Assembly (NCBI GenBank): GCA_026707545.1
Contig: JAPOWR010000001.1
Span: 2,261,778-2,325,777, forward strand
Direction of reading: 5' to 3'
From: Acidobacteriota bacterium
GTDB taxonomy: Bacteria > Acidobacteriota > Thermoanaerobaculia > Multivoradales > Multivoraceae
Length of the DNA stretch: 64,000 bases
The translations under genes were made by a program, and so were the position numbers. Below the pieces are notes generated by a model. It did not search any database. It had not been told where the DNA came from and was given only the letters and a program-made list of their open reading frames with translations. Position 1 is the stretch's first letter. Each line of letters begins with the position of its first letter. Below, in pieces: positions 27,484-36,427 of the stretch.

Positions 27484-27508
27484 TTGGTACAGACTATCGT
27501 ACCAAATG
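27481..27508. promoter_or_regulatory. perfect 10-bp inverted-repeat operator of the toxin-antitoxin operon
   Basis: CATTTGGTAC and GTACCAAATG are separated by 8 nt. The left arm contains the antitoxin start codon (complement of CAT at 27481-27483), and a GATAGT -10-like box lies in the spacer. A site like this is expected for autoregulation by the antitoxin dimer. Confidence 0.7.
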
Positions 27509-27516
27509 GATGCCCC

Positions 27517-28596
27517 TTACTCACCGAGGCAGATGCCGAGGTCGCGGGCCGTGGCAACGACGTCGGCTTCGAGCGGGACGCTCTTCATGCGGCTCACGGC
27601 AAGTTCAAGCGGCACGGCACGCACGGTCGGCGGATCGAGCGAGACCATGACGCCGAACTCTCCCTCCTCGATCTGACGCACGGCGGCGGCGCCGAAGCGC
27701 AGCGCGATCAGGCGATCGTACGGGATCGGCTGACCGCCGCGCTGGAGGTGGCCGAGGGTGACGGTTCGCGTCTCCTTGCCGGTTCGCTCGTGGATCTCCG
27801 TCGCCACCCGCTCGGCGACGCCGCCGAGGCTTTCGGTCCGGCCACCGATCCGCTTCGACCAGGTGAAGTCACCGCCGACGGGCCGCGCGCCCTCGGCCGC
27901 GACGACCACCGCCCAGTGCCGCCCCCGCCTCTCGCGCGCCATCAGGTGATCGCAGACTTCCTCGATGTCGTACGGGATCTCCGGAATGAGAATGACCTGG
28001 GCCGTCGCCGCGACTCCCGCGAAGAGGGCGATCCAGCCAGCGTAGCGGCCCATCAACTCGACGACGAAGATGCGGTCGTGGGCCTCGGCGGTCGAGTGCA
28101 GCCGTTCGATCGCGGCCGTCGCGACGTCGACCGCGGTGTGGAAGCCGAAGGTGACGTTCGTGCCGGCGAGATCATTGTCGATCGTCTTCGGCACGCCAAC
28201 GACGGGTATGCCGTGCTTGTGGAGCTTGAGCGCGAGGCGCATGGAACCGTCGCCACCCACCGCGACCAGCGCGTCGAGTCCGAGACGATGGAATCCCTCC
28301 ACGGCCTCTTCGGTCACATCCTCCACGACGACCGAGCCGTCGTCCTGCTCGACCCGCCGTTCGAAGGGGTAGGCGCCGCTGCGCGTGCCCAGGATCGTGC
28401 CGCCGAGATGCGTCGTGCCGCGCACGGCGGGGCGATCGAGGATCCGGATCTGGCTCGGATCGAAGAAGGCGCCGTAGCCGCGCATCAGGCCCACGACCTC
28501 CCAGCCGCGCCGGATCGAGGCCAGCGTGACCGCCCGGATCACCGCGTTGAGGCCGGGCGCGTCGCCGCCGCCGGTGCTGATGCCGATCCGCTTCAT
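27517..28596 (-). CDS. pfkA: 6-phosphofructokinase (PFK-A family, mixed ATP/PPi signature)
   Basis: This 359-residue enzyme phosphorylates fructose 6-phosphate in glycolysis. STGGGDAPGLNAVIR at 7-21 is the nucleotide-binding start, GGDGS lies at 114-118, and the catalytic loop PKTIDND at 136-142 contains the general-base aspartate. MGRYAGWIAL and a C-terminal LGHLQRGGQP are also typical. The Gly in GGDGS is usual for ATP-dependent enzymes, whereas the Lys in PKTIDND is usual for pyrophosphate enzymes and the so-called clade X or long ATP group, so the phosphate donor is not certain. No allosteric-site judgement is made. It diverges from nothing; it reads away from the toxin-antitoxin promoter by 33 bp. 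Confidence 0.93.
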   Translation of the reverse strand: MKRIGISTGGGDAPGLNAVIRAVTLASIRRGWEVVGLMRGYGAFFDPSQIRILDRPAVRGTTHLGGTILGTRSGAYPFERRVEQDDGSVVVEDVTEEAVEGFHRLGLDALVAVGGDGSMRLALKLHKHGIPVVGVPKTIDNDLAGTNVTFGFHTAVDVATAAIERLHSTAEAHDRIFVVELMGRYAGWIALFAGVAATAQVILIPEIPYDIEEVCDHLMARERRGRHWAVVVAAEGARPVGGDFTWSKRIGGRTESLGGVAERVATEIHERTGKETRTVTLGHLQRGGQPIPYDRLIALRFGAAAVRQIEEGEFGVMVSLDPPTVRAVPLELAVSRMKSVPLEADVVATARDLGICLGE

Positions 28597-28645
28597 CGAA
28601 CTGCGGAGAATCGCACAGCGAGGCGGCTACCGTCTACTGGCCGAG

Positions 28646-30157
28646 CTATCCCTCGCCGTAGACGAAGCGCTCGACCTCACCGTGAACCCGGGCCACCGTT
28701 TCGCGGGAGGGGCCGGGAGTGATGGCGGAAACGCCTACGGCAAGGAGAGTGTTCGCGAGCAGTCCCCAGAGCCCGCCGTGCATGCCCAGCGGATGGGCGC
28801 CCCAGGGCAGCGCGAACCCCAGGTTCAGCGGCAGCGTCAGGGCCAGGGTCAGAAGTCCGGCGCCGAGGCCGGCGAGGACTCCGGCCCGGCTCAGCGAGCG
28901 CCGGCCGGGAAAGCAGACGCCGACGATCGCCGGCATGAGCTGCAGGGCTCCGGCCCCGGACAGCGTGACGATCGCCACCAGCAGGTCACTCTCCGTGATC
29001 GAGAGCGCGAAGGCCACGGCGAGGAGTGCGAAGACGATCGCGCGCCCGACGAAGACGTAGTGGGCCTGACTCCGCCCGCGCGCGATGTAGCGCTGGTAGA
29101 CGTCGCGGGTCAGGACGGTCATGTTCGCGTGCAGAATGGAGTCCAGAGTGGACATCGCGGCAGCCGCCGCGCCGGCGAGGATGATCCCGGTGAGCCACGC
29201 CGGCGCGTGCTGGAAGAGAAGCTCCGGGAAGACCCGGTCCGCCTGCTCGAGTTCCGGCATGACGAGCGCCCCGCCGAGGCCGACCAGCGCGGCCGGGATG
29301 TACAGCGTCATCAGGTAGATCGGCGTCGTGGCACCGAGCAGCTTGAGGGTCTTGCCGTCCACCGCCGTGTAGTAGCGGATCATCATGTGGGGCTGGAAGA
29401 TGATCCCGAACGACAGTGTGAGGACCATCCCGACCCACATGCCGGGCGTGAAGAAACCCTCGGGACCGGGCAGGGTCAGCATGTCCGGCCGCTCGCTCGT
29501 CACCCGCTGCCAGAGCTCGACCGGGCCGCCGAAGAGCTCGAAGGAGAGCACGAGCGCCCCGGCCCAGATCGCCACGTACATCCACGCGCCCTGGAACACG
29601 TCGGTCCAGTAGACCGCGCGCAGGCCGCCGACCATCAGGTGGACGACGGCGACCGTCAGCATGATGAGCACGCCCAACTCGAACGGCACGCGGCCGTCGG
29701 TCGCCACGTCCATGATGTAGCCGAGGGCGAGCGCCTGGACCTGGATGTAGAGGATCGTGAACAGGACGGACACGACGGCGACCGCCACGCGCACCGCCTC
29801 CGACTCGTAGAAGTCGGCCAGCAGATCGGCGGGCGTGATGTAGCCGAACGCCTTGCCCAGCGCCCAGATGCGCGTCCCGATGACGTAGGTGGCGGCCCCG
29901 ACCAGCAGGGTCCACGCGCCGGCGGACCAGAATCCGATGCCGTGGGTGAAGAAGAAGCCGCCGGAGCCGAGAAAGGCGAACGCCGAGTGATAGGTGGCGA
30001 CGACGGTCAGGTAGAGGACGATGAAGCCGGTGCGCCGTCCGCACAGGAGGAAGTCCTCCATGTCGACCGTCATGTGACGGTTGGCGACGACGGCGACGCC
30101 CAGGGTGATCAGCAGGTAGACGCTGATCAGGCTCGTCGCGACGACCCAGGTCTCCAT
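28646..30157 (-). CDS. sodium:solute symporter (SSS family)
   Basis: This 503-residue membrane protein has 13 or so hydrophobic segments in the SSS/LeuT-type arrangement. An N-terminal MTVDMEDFLLCGRRTG is the usual cytoplasmic motif after helix 1, followed by TYHSAFAFLGSGGFFFTHGIGF with glycines of helix 2, and GWIAWxx-like GGLRAVYWTDVFQG is the typical conserved central motif of the family. It imports a solute with sodium across the inner membrane; the solute cannot be predicted. A small two-helix protein gene lies 40 bp upstream on the same strand, which is common for symporters of this family. Confidence 0.9.
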   Translation of the reverse strand: METWVVATSLISVYLLITLGVAVVANRHMTVDMEDFLLCGRRTGFIVLYLTVVATYHSAFAFLGSGGFFFTHGIGFWSAGAWTLLVGAATYVIGTRIWALGKAFGYITPADLLADFYESEAVRVAVAVVSVLFTILYIQVQALALGYIMDVATDGRVPFELGVLIMLTVAVVHLMVGGLRAVYWTDVFQGAWMYVAIWAGALVLSFELFGGPVELWQRVTSERPDMLTLPGPEGFFTPGMWVGMVLTLSFGIIFQPHMMIRYYTAVDGKTLKLLGATTPIYLMTLYIPAALVGLGGALVMPELEQADRVFPELLFQHAPAWLTGIILAGAAAAAMSTLDSILHANMTVLTRDVYQRYIARGRSQAHYVFVGRAIVFALLAVAFALSITESDLLVAIVTLSGAGALQLMPAIVGVCFPGRRSLSRAGVLAGLGAGLLTLALTLPLNLGFALPWGAHPLGMHGGLWGLLANTLLAVGVSAITPGPSRETVARVHGEVERFVYGEG

Positions 30158-30197
30158 CAGCGCTGCCTGAACGGCTTGGTAGCCGAGTGAGGCCGCG

Positions 30198-30428
30198 TCA
30201 TACGCCGCGGCGGTAGGCCCAGATCAGCACAGCGATCAGGGCCACGTAGACGCCGAACAGGGCCAGGTACAGGAACGGCACGCCGAGAACGCTCGGCTCG
30301 ACCCGGTTCAGCAGCGTGTGGGTGACCGGCGGCATCGCCAGCAGGAAGACCGCCCCGAAGGCGATCGTGGCGATCCAGCCGTCGCGGGTGCGCGGCAGGA
30401 AGCGGGAGGGGCGTCGTGGTTCGTTCAT
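30198..30428 (-). CDS. small two-helix membrane protein, DUF3311-like symporter partner
   Basis: This 76-residue protein has a basic, proline-rich N-terminus (NEPRRPSRFLPR) and two hydrophobic helices at about 18-38 and 47-71, with VLGVPFLYLALFGVYVAL in the second. The size, layout and position just upstream of a sodium:solute symporter match the DUF3311 type of accessory subunit. The start at 30428 has no clear ribosome binding site. The gene begins 29 bp after the end of the MBL-fold gene on the same strand and may be co-transcribed with it. Function is inferred from context only. Confidence 0.7.
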   Translation of the reverse strand: MNEPRRPSRFLPRTRDGWIATIAFGAVFLLAMPPVTHTLLNRVEPSVLGVPFLYLALFGVYVALIAVLIWAYRRGV

Positions 30429-30457
30429 CGCGGCGGCGTTTCTGCCGCGCAGGGAGC

Positions 30458-31483
30458 CTAGTCCGGGTTCTCCATGCGGTGATACATCCGCCGCACCTCC
30501 ACCTCGGAGGGCTGCCGCTGCGGAAACGCCGTGGCGGAAAGGTCCAGCGTTCCGGATACCTCCTCGGCCGGCACGCCGGCCGCGTGCTTCTCGGCCGTCC
30601 GCTCCCAAAGGACGCGGTAGTACTCCTGCGACTTGTCGATCGCGCTCAGGTCGTCGAGCGGCAGGCCGTGCCCCGGAACGACGAGGTCGAAGTCCAGCGC
30701 CTTCAGGTTCTCCAACGTCTCGGCCCACTCGTCGACGTAGCCGTCGCCCATGAAGGACGGGCCGCCGAACAGGATGTCGCCGGTGAAGACGAGTTTGTCC
30801 TGCGGGAAGTAGACGACGACATCGCCGCCGGTGTGGGCACGGCCCACGAAGACGATCTGGATCTCCCGGTCGCCCCGGAACAGGGTCATCTTCTCGTTCA
30901 TCGTCACATCGGGCGGCAGCGGATCGATCTCGTCGAAGTCCGCGGCATGGGCGGCGAACATCGAGCGATAGGCCTCGAGTCCCGCGCGCTCTTCCTCGTC
31001 CTCGGCCGCCTCGATCTGCTCCGCGAGTTGCGCCAGCCTCCCGTCATTGCCCGTGATGCCCTGGACGTAGGTCGGCTCCTCCAGCGGCGCGGTCGCCATC
31101 TTCATCCGCGTGTACTCGTGGCCGATGATCGGCACGTCAGCGAACTCCTGGTTGCCGTGGGCGTGGTCCCAGTGGAAGTGGGAGTTGATGACGGCGGTCA
31201 CCGGCTTGTCGGTGATCGCCGGAATCGAGGCGATCAGGTCCCGCGCCTTGGCCGGCGTCACGTGGGAATCCACGACGACGACGTCCTCGTCGTTGACGAC
31301 CACGAGCGCGTTGCTGTTGAACACCCGCGCCGTCGTCTGCGTCAGCCAGATACCGTTCCGAACCTCCATGAACCGGTGGGTGTCGGTCGTCGCGGTCCAG
31401 TCCTGGGCCCACAGCGAACCCGCCGCGGACAGCGTGACCACGGCCAGCGCGGCACGAATCGTCAGTCGAAGAGCGTGTCTCAT
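30458..31483 (-). CDS. exported MBL-fold metallohydrolase
   Basis: The protein has 341 residues, a signal peptide ending near SLWAQ at residue 27, and the metallo-beta-lactamase fold. The zinc motif HFHWDH sits at 102-107; His in VGRAHTGGDVVV, Asp in FTGDILF and His in VPGHGLPL complete two metal sites. A helical insertion (EAAEDEEERAGLEAYRSMF) lies between. Family members of this type act as periplasmic hydrolases, including B3-like beta-lactamases and quinoprotein-associated relatives; the substrate is unknown. GGAGG lies 5 nt before the ATG. It diverges from the S10 carboxypeptidase across a 32-bp gap. Confidence 0.9.
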   Translation of the reverse strand: MRHALRLTIRAALAVVTLSAAGSLWAQDWTATTDTHRFMEVRNGIWLTQTTARVFNSNALVVVNDEDVVVVDSHVTPAKARDLIASIPAITDKPVTAVINSHFHWDHAHGNQEFADVPIIGHEYTRMKMATAPLEEPTYVQGITGNDGRLAQLAEQIEAAEDEEERAGLEAYRSMFAAHAADFDEIDPLPPDVTMNEKMTLFRGDREIQIVFVGRAHTGGDVVVYFPQDKLVFTGDILFGGPSFMGDGYVDEWAETLENLKALDFDLVVPGHGLPLDDLSAIDKSQEYYRVLWERTAEKHAAGVPAEEVSGTLDLSATAFPQRQPSEVEVRRMYHRMENPD

Positions 31484-31503
31484 GGATCCTCCCTCTTGCT
31501 GTC

Positions 31504-31509
31504 TACAAT
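31504..31509 (+). promoter_or_regulatory. candidate -10 box of the S10 peptidase gene (leaderless)
   Basis: TACAAT ends 6 nt before the ATG at 31516, with no ribosome binding site. It is the closest match to the TATAAT consensus among the short-leader promoters here. Confidence 0.45.
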
Positions 31510-31515
31510 ACCCGC

Positions 31516-33093
31516 ATGAAGTTCCCCTTCCTCAGGCCTCCCGTCGCGGCCCGACCGGCCCTCGCCCTGATCTGCATCGCCGCCTTGGCCACCGCTGTGC
31601 CCGCGCGCGCTCAGGAGGGCGACGGCGAACCCGCGGCCGCCAAGCCGCCCTCTCCGCCCGGCCGCTGGGAAACCAGCCACTCGATCGAGGTCGGCGGCGA
31701 GGCGGTGGAGTACGACGCCGTCGTCACCGGCATCCAGCTCGACAACGACGACGGCGCCCCGGCCGCGCAGCTCTGGTACACGGCGTACTTCCGGACGAAC
31801 GGCGCGTCGCCGCAGGAGCGCCCCCTGGTGTTCTCCTACAACGGGGGCCCCGGCTCGGCGTCCTTCTGGTTGCACATGGGGATCATGGGGCCGCGTCGCG
31901 TGGTGACCCCCGATGTCGGCCCGCAGGGCGCACCGCCCTACCCTCTGGAGGACAACGCCTGGACGATCCTCGATATCGCCGACATCGTCATGGTCGATCC
32001 CGTCGGCACCGGCTTCAGCCACACCCTGGGCGAGACTCCCGGCTCCGACTACTGGGGCATCGACGAGGACGCGAAGTCGCTTGCCCAGTTCATCCGGCGC
32101 TTCCTCAGCGCGCACGACCGCTGGAACTCGCCCCGCTACCTGCTCGGCGAGAGTTACGGCACCACTCGATCGGCCGTCCTCGCCAGCCACCTGCAGCGCG
32201 CGAACATCGACCTGAACGGCATCGTCCTGGTCTCGGCGGTCCTGCAGTTCAACACGATCCAGTTCGCGCCCGGCGACGACCTCCCCTACATCGTCAACCT
32301 GCCGTCCTACACGGTCGCCGCCCGCTACCTGGACGCGCTGCCGAAGAAGACCCCGGCGGACCTCGAGACCCTGATGGCCGAAGTCGAGGAATGGGCGCTC
32401 ACCGAGTACGCCACCGCGCTGCTCCGGGGCAGCACGCTCGACCCGGACACGCGCGCCCGAGTGGTCGACCGCATGCACCGCTACACCGGGCTCTCGCGCG
32501 ACTTCATCGAGAAGTCGGACCTGCGGGTGACCGCTCCGGCCTTCGAGGCAGAGTTGCTGCGCGACGAAGGCAAGGTCGTCGGCCGGCTGGACGCCCGCTT
32601 CACCGGCCCCGCCGGAGACACGCTGGGCGCCCGGCCTTCCCACGATCCGCAGTCCACGGCGATCAGCTCGGCCTACACGTCGGCGTTCAACAGCTACCTG
32701 AGGAGCGAACTCGGCTACGACGGCGACCGCGAGTACGTCCCGAGCGGCGGCGTCCGCGACTGGAACTGGGGGCGGGTGAGCGCGGGCCGCTTCTCGCGCG
32801 GCGACGGCACACCGAACGTCGCTCCCGACCTGGCCGCCGCCATGCGCCGGAATCCGGCGCTCGAAGTGCTCCTGATCAATGGCCTGTACGACCTGGCGAC
32901 GCCCTACTTCGCGGCTGTCTGGACGATGGACCATATGGGTCTGCCGCCGGAACTCAGGGCGAACATCCACCGCGAGGACTTCGCCGCCGGGCACATGATG
33001 TACGTGGAGCAATCCCTGCTGCCCCAGTGGAAGGAGACGCTCGACGCCTTCGTCCTGCGGACTTCGGGCAGCGGAGCGCGGGACGCCGAGTAA
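31516..33093 (+). CDS. exported S10 family serine carboxypeptidase
   Basis: The 525-residue protein has a signal peptide (cleavage near VPARAQ, residue 33) and the S10 fold. FSYNGGPGSASFWLHMGIMG is the oxyanion region, Ser213 sits in GESYG, and the late LINGLYDLATPY supplies Asp while FAAGHMMY supplies His. These enzymes remove C-terminal residues, mostly in acidic or extracytoplasmic settings; bacterial members are exported to the periplasm or outside. The length is slightly above the bacterial norm. It diverges from the MBL hydrolase and is followed, after 86 bp, by the DUF1592 gene. Confidence 0.92.
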   Translation: MKFPFLRPPVAARPALALICIAALATAVPARAQEGDGEPAAAKPPSPPGRWETSHSIEVGGEAVEYDAVVTGIQLDNDDGAPAAQLWYTAYFRTNGASPQERPLVFSYNGGPGSASFWLHMGIMGPRRVVTPDVGPQGAPPYPLEDNAWTILDIADIVMVDPVGTGFSHTLGETPGSDYWGIDEDAKSLAQFIRRFLSAHDRWNSPRYLLGESYGTTRSAVLASHLQRANIDLNGIVLVSAVLQFNTIQFAPGDDLPYIVNLPSYTVAARYLDALPKKTPADLETLMAEVEEWALTEYATALLRGSTLDPDTRARVVDRMHRYTGLSRDFIEKSDLRVTAPAFEAELLRDEGKVVGRLDARFTGPAGDTLGARPSHDPQSTAISSAYTSAFNSYLRSELGYDGDREYVPSGGVRDWNWGRVSAGRFSRGDGTPNVAPDLAAAMRRNPALEVLLINGLYDLATPYFAAVWTMDHMGLPPELRANIHREDFAAGHMMYVEQSLLPQWKETLDAFVLRTSGSGARDAE

Positions 33094-33179
33094 CCGGCGC
33101 GTCTCGCCCACCCGTTCCCGTCCCGGAATCGACGGGACTGATACAGTGTTACAAGTTCGTCCGCACCGGAGCCTAGCTC

Positions 33180-35027
33180 GTGCCATCCGCCATGAAGCCC
33201 GATCTCAGAGTGGTGCTGGCGCTCCTTAGCGCCGCCGCGCTAGCGCTGCCTGTGGCGGGCGTCTCTGAAGAGTCGGGCGAGACAAGCGAGGCGGCGCCCC
33301 TGGCGCTCACGCCGTCCGAGTACAACAACACGGTCGCCGACCTGCTCGGTTTCCCCAGAGACGGAGAACAGTGGCCAAGGCGACCGGCCGTCGCGGACCG
33401 GATCAGCCCGCGGCGCACCGCCAGCAAGGGCGTGTTCTCGCCTCCCCCGCCGCCCGATCCCTGGCCATGGCCGTTCCCGGCCGAGCCCGGCGCCGACGGC
33501 TTCGAGGGCATTGCACAGGGCCAGAGTCCATCTTCCTACCAGGTGGAAGAACTCCACCTCGCCGGGATGCACTTCGGGGCCTTCGCCCTGCTCTCGCCGA
33601 CCTTCTTCAACTGCTCAGGGTGGTCCGACCTGCCGGCCGCGGAGCGCGAGGCCTGCGCCGCCAGGAGCATTCTCCGCTTCGCCGAGCGGGCGTATCGCCG
33701 GCCGCTGCGCGACGGAGAACGCGGTCGGATCGAGGCGTTCTGGCAGGCGCAGATCGCCACTCAACCGATCAACGAGGCGGTGGCGCTCACCGTCGCCGGC
33801 ATCCTTCAGGCCCCGGCATTCCACTTCAAGCTCGCGCCAGGCGCGACCGACGCGACGCAGCTCGATCGATGGCAGTTGGCCGCGCGGCTCTCCTACTTCC
33901 TCTGGGACTCGATACCGGACGAGGAGCTGTTCCGTGCCGCAGCCGCAGGTGAACTCGAGACGGCGGAGGGCGTCGAACGGCAGGCACGGCGCCTGCTCGA
34001 CGATCCGAAGGCCCGGCCGGCCGTCGTCCACTTCCACCACCAGTGGCTCGGCACTGAGCAGGTCCTCCTGATCGCGCCCGCGCGTCGCGCCTTCGGACCG
34101 CGGTTCGGCATTTCCCGAACACTCAAGAACGCGCGCGACGACGACACGAAGTGGCCGGCGATCATGGGACCGATCCGGCACTCCATGAAGCTCGAAACCG
34201 AGCTGTTCGTCGAGGAGGCGATCTTCGACCGCGCGGGCACTTTCACGGAACTCATGACCGGCAACCACGGCTACATGTCGCGCGGCACCGCGCCGATCTA
34301 CGGCGCAACGACGACTGCGGACGAAGGGCGCGCCGCCGTGACACGGCAGATCGAGTACGTCTCCGTATCGATCGGACGCAAGAAACCGCTCACCCTCGAT
34401 CCGGTCGTGCTGGACCCCAGCCAGCGGGCAGGCGTGCTGACCCTGCCGTCGGTTCTGGCCATCGGCGCCTACGCCGTGCAACCTGGCCCGATCCCCCGCG
34501 GCGTGCGCATCCTGGAACGCGTCGCCTGCATGGAAATGGGCGATCCGATCGAAGGCGTCGAGAGCGCGCTGCCGCCCGACGCGCTCGGCGTCGAGAGCAC
34601 GAATCGCGAACGCACGGCCGCCGCCACCAAGCCGAGCGAGTGCAACTCCTGCCACCGCCGGATCAACCCGGCCGGGTTCGCCTTCGAGCACTACGACGCG
34701 ATGGGCGCCTGGCGCGCCGAGGACAACGGACAGCCGGTTGACGCCAGCGGCTCGCTCCGGCTGCCCGGCGCCGAGGAACTCACGTTCGCCGACGGCGTCG
34801 AGTTCGCGCACGAGCTGGCGGCGAGCCGCCGCGTGCGGGACTGCTACGCACTCCACTGGACGCGCTACGCACTCGGCAGCCACCTGGCGAGAAACGCACC
34901 CGGGCTCGAACCGATCCAGGAGCGCTTCCGAGAAAACGACTCGGTCAAGGAACTCCTCGTCTCCATCGCCACCAGCGACCTCTTCCGCGCTCGTTCCGCC
35001 GGGGTAGGCTTCGAAAGCGGCCCATGA
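33180..35027 (+). CDS. exported DUF1587/1592/1588/1585 protein with CxxCH motif
   Basis: This 615-residue protein has a signal peptide and the domain series known from Planctomycetota and Myxococcota: LTPSEYNNTVADLLGF (DUF1587), FAERAYRRPL (DUF1595), RLSYFLWDSIPDEELFRAA (DUF1592), RGVRILERVACMEMGDP with CNSCHRRINPAGF (DUF1588), and a C-terminal DUF1585-like region. CNSCH is a CxxCH heme-binding pattern, so it may be a c-type cytochrome; this needs testing. The GTG start has GGAG 8 nt upstream, and an ATG 12 bp later is possible. The stop overlaps the start of the DUF1552 gene. In known genomes the two families are almost always neighbours; the function of the pair is unknown. Confidence 0.87.
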   Translation: MPSAMKPDLRVVLALLSAAALALPVAGVSEESGETSEAAPLALTPSEYNNTVADLLGFPRDGEQWPRRPAVADRISPRRTASKGVFSPPPPPDPWPWPFPAEPGADGFEGIAQGQSPSSYQVEELHLAGMHFGAFALLSPTFFNCSGWSDLPAAEREACAARSILRFAERAYRRPLRDGERGRIEAFWQAQIATQPINEAVALTVAGILQAPAFHFKLAPGATDATQLDRWQLAARLSYFLWDSIPDEELFRAAAAGELETAEGVERQARRLLDDPKARPAVVHFHHQWLGTEQVLLIAPARRAFGPRFGISRTLKNARDDDTKWPAIMGPIRHSMKLETELFVEEAIFDRAGTFTELMTGNHGYMSRGTAPIYGATTTADEGRAAVTRQIEYVSVSIGRKKPLTLDPVVLDPSQRAGVLTLPSVLAIGAYAVQPGPIPRGVRILERVACMEMGDPIEGVESALPPDALGVESTNRERTAAATKPSECNSCHRRINPAGFAFEHYDAMGAWRAEDNGQPVDASGSLRLPGAEELTFADGVEFAHELAASRRVRDCYALHWTRYALGSHLARNAPGLEPIQERFRENDSVKELLVSIATSDLFRARSAGVGFESGP

Positions 35028-36427
35028 TCTCGAGACGCCACCTGCTGCAACTCGGAGGGCTCACCGCGCTCGGCACCGGCTGGCCGGGCGGCGCCCTGCG
35101 CGCGCTGGCCCAGAGCCCGGCCCAGGTCCGCCGCCTGATCCTGATCAGCCACTGCCACGGCTGGCCCTACGCCACCTGGAAGATGCGCCCGGACGGCGTC
35201 TCCGAGAGCGAACCCTGGTCTGTCGACCTGGAGCAGATCCCGGAGACGGCATTCAGCCGGCCCCTGGCTCCGCTCTACGAGCACCGTCGCCGCATCCTCG
35301 CCCTGGACGGCCTGTCCCTGGCCACCGCGGAGCTCGACGGCGGCGGCAACCGGCACGACCGCGGCTGGGTCCACGCCTGGACCGGCAACAACGCGGACTT
35401 CGGCGCCCGCGACACCCGCTCGAGATCGGCCTCCCTGGACCAGCTCGTCGCCGCGCACCTGGCCCGGGCGGACCGCCTGCCGTCGCTGGAGGTCTCGGTC
35501 GACGCCGCGCTCGAAGCGGGCCGGCCGATCAGCTACAACAGCGGCGGCGTGCGGCTGCCGGCAGAGAACACGCCGCTACGGGCCTGGAACCGGGTCTTCG
35601 GACCGGCGTCCTCGGGCGACACGGTCGGCGCGTACCGGCGCAGCACGCTCGACTTCGCGTACCAGGAGTACCGGGCGGTCGCCGCTCGCTTCGACGCCAA
35701 CGACCGTGCCCGGCTCGAGTCCCACTTCGGCCTGGTCGACCGGCTCGGCCACCGGCTCGAGGGCCTGGCGACCCTCTCCTGCGACGCGCCTCCCCGGCCC
35801 GCCGCATCGTTCGACCGCTACGACCTGCAATTCGACGCCTTCGCCGACATCATCGCCGCCGCCTTCAGTTGCGACATCACGCGGGTCGTCTCGTTCTCCC
35901 TTGGCGAAATGCCGACCGCGGAGTTCGGCGCCGACCACATCAGCGACAAGGTGCACAAGGGCATCGCCCACTACATCCACGAGGATGTCCGCAAGCACGA
36001 TGCGATGACGCACTACGCGGCCTACCACGGCCAGCAGGTCGCCCGTCTCGTCAGCACCCTGGAGTCGATCCCGGACGCGGGCGGTGGTTCGCTGATGGAC
36101 AACACGCTGATCGTCTGGGGCTCCGAACTCGGCGACGGCTGGCACGGCTACCGCAACTACTGCCCCGTCCTGATCGGCGGCTCCTGGGCCTTCGACACCG
36201 GCCGCTACCTGCACTGGCCCCACGAAACACCTGCCCAGATGCGGGTCCCGGCCCAGGTGGCCCCCGGCGGCCTCACGCGATTCGCCGGCGTCCCGCATCA
36301 GCACCTCCTGGTCAGCATCGCCCGCGCGATGGGCCTGGACGTCAACCACGTCGGCCTCCACCACGCCTACGGCCAACGCGGCGACCACATCTCCCTCGTC
36401 GGCCCCCTCGCCGGTCTCAAGGCGTAG
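35024..36427 (+). CDS. DUF1552 family exported protein
   Basis: The ATG at 35024 overlaps the upstream stop. The 467-residue protein begins with a twin-arginine-like signal (SRRHLLQLGGLTALGTGW), so it is probably exported in folded form. Downstream segments LILISHCHGWPYATWKM, SLDQLVAAHL, YDLQFDAFADIIAAAFSCDIT and DNTLIVWGSELGDGWHGYRN are typical of DUF1552. The pattern recalls the alkaline-phosphatase/sulfatase-like DUF1501 family with conserved His and Asp residues. It always pairs with DUF1592-type proteins and may handle a metal- or heme-containing cofactor; that is inference. A 340-bp gene-free gap follows. Confidence 0.87.
   Translation: MISRRHLLQLGGLTALGTGWPGGALRALAQSPAQVRRLILISHCHGWPYATWKMRPDGVSESEPWSVDLEQIPETAFSRPLAPLYEHRRRILALDGLSLATAELDGGGNRHDRGWVHAWTGNNADFGARDTRSRSASLDQLVAAHLARADRLPSLEVSVDAALEAGRPISYNSGGVRLPAENTPLRAWNRVFGPASSGDTVGAYRRSTLDFAYQEYRAVAARFDANDRARLESHFGLVDRLGHRLEGLATLSCDAPPRPAASFDRYDLQFDAFADIIAAAFSCDITRVVSFSLGEMPTAEFGADHISDKVHKGIAHYIHEDVRKHDAMTHYAAYHGQQVARLVSTLESIPDAGGGSLMDNTLIVWGSELGDGWHGYRNYCPVLIGGSWAFDTGRYLHWPHETPAQMRVPAQVAPGGLTRFAGVPHQHLLVSIARAMGLDVNHVGLHHAYGQRGDHISLVGPLAGLKA

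Noticed and set aside
27406..28722. 438-residue plus-strand frame over phosphofructokinase
   Set aside because: Antisense shadow of pfkA with no recognisable domain.
28526..30190. 554-residue plus-strand open frame over the sodium symporter
   Set aside because: High-GC shadow frame rich in Arg, Gly, Asp and Gln; the opposite strand encodes a clean membrane transporter.
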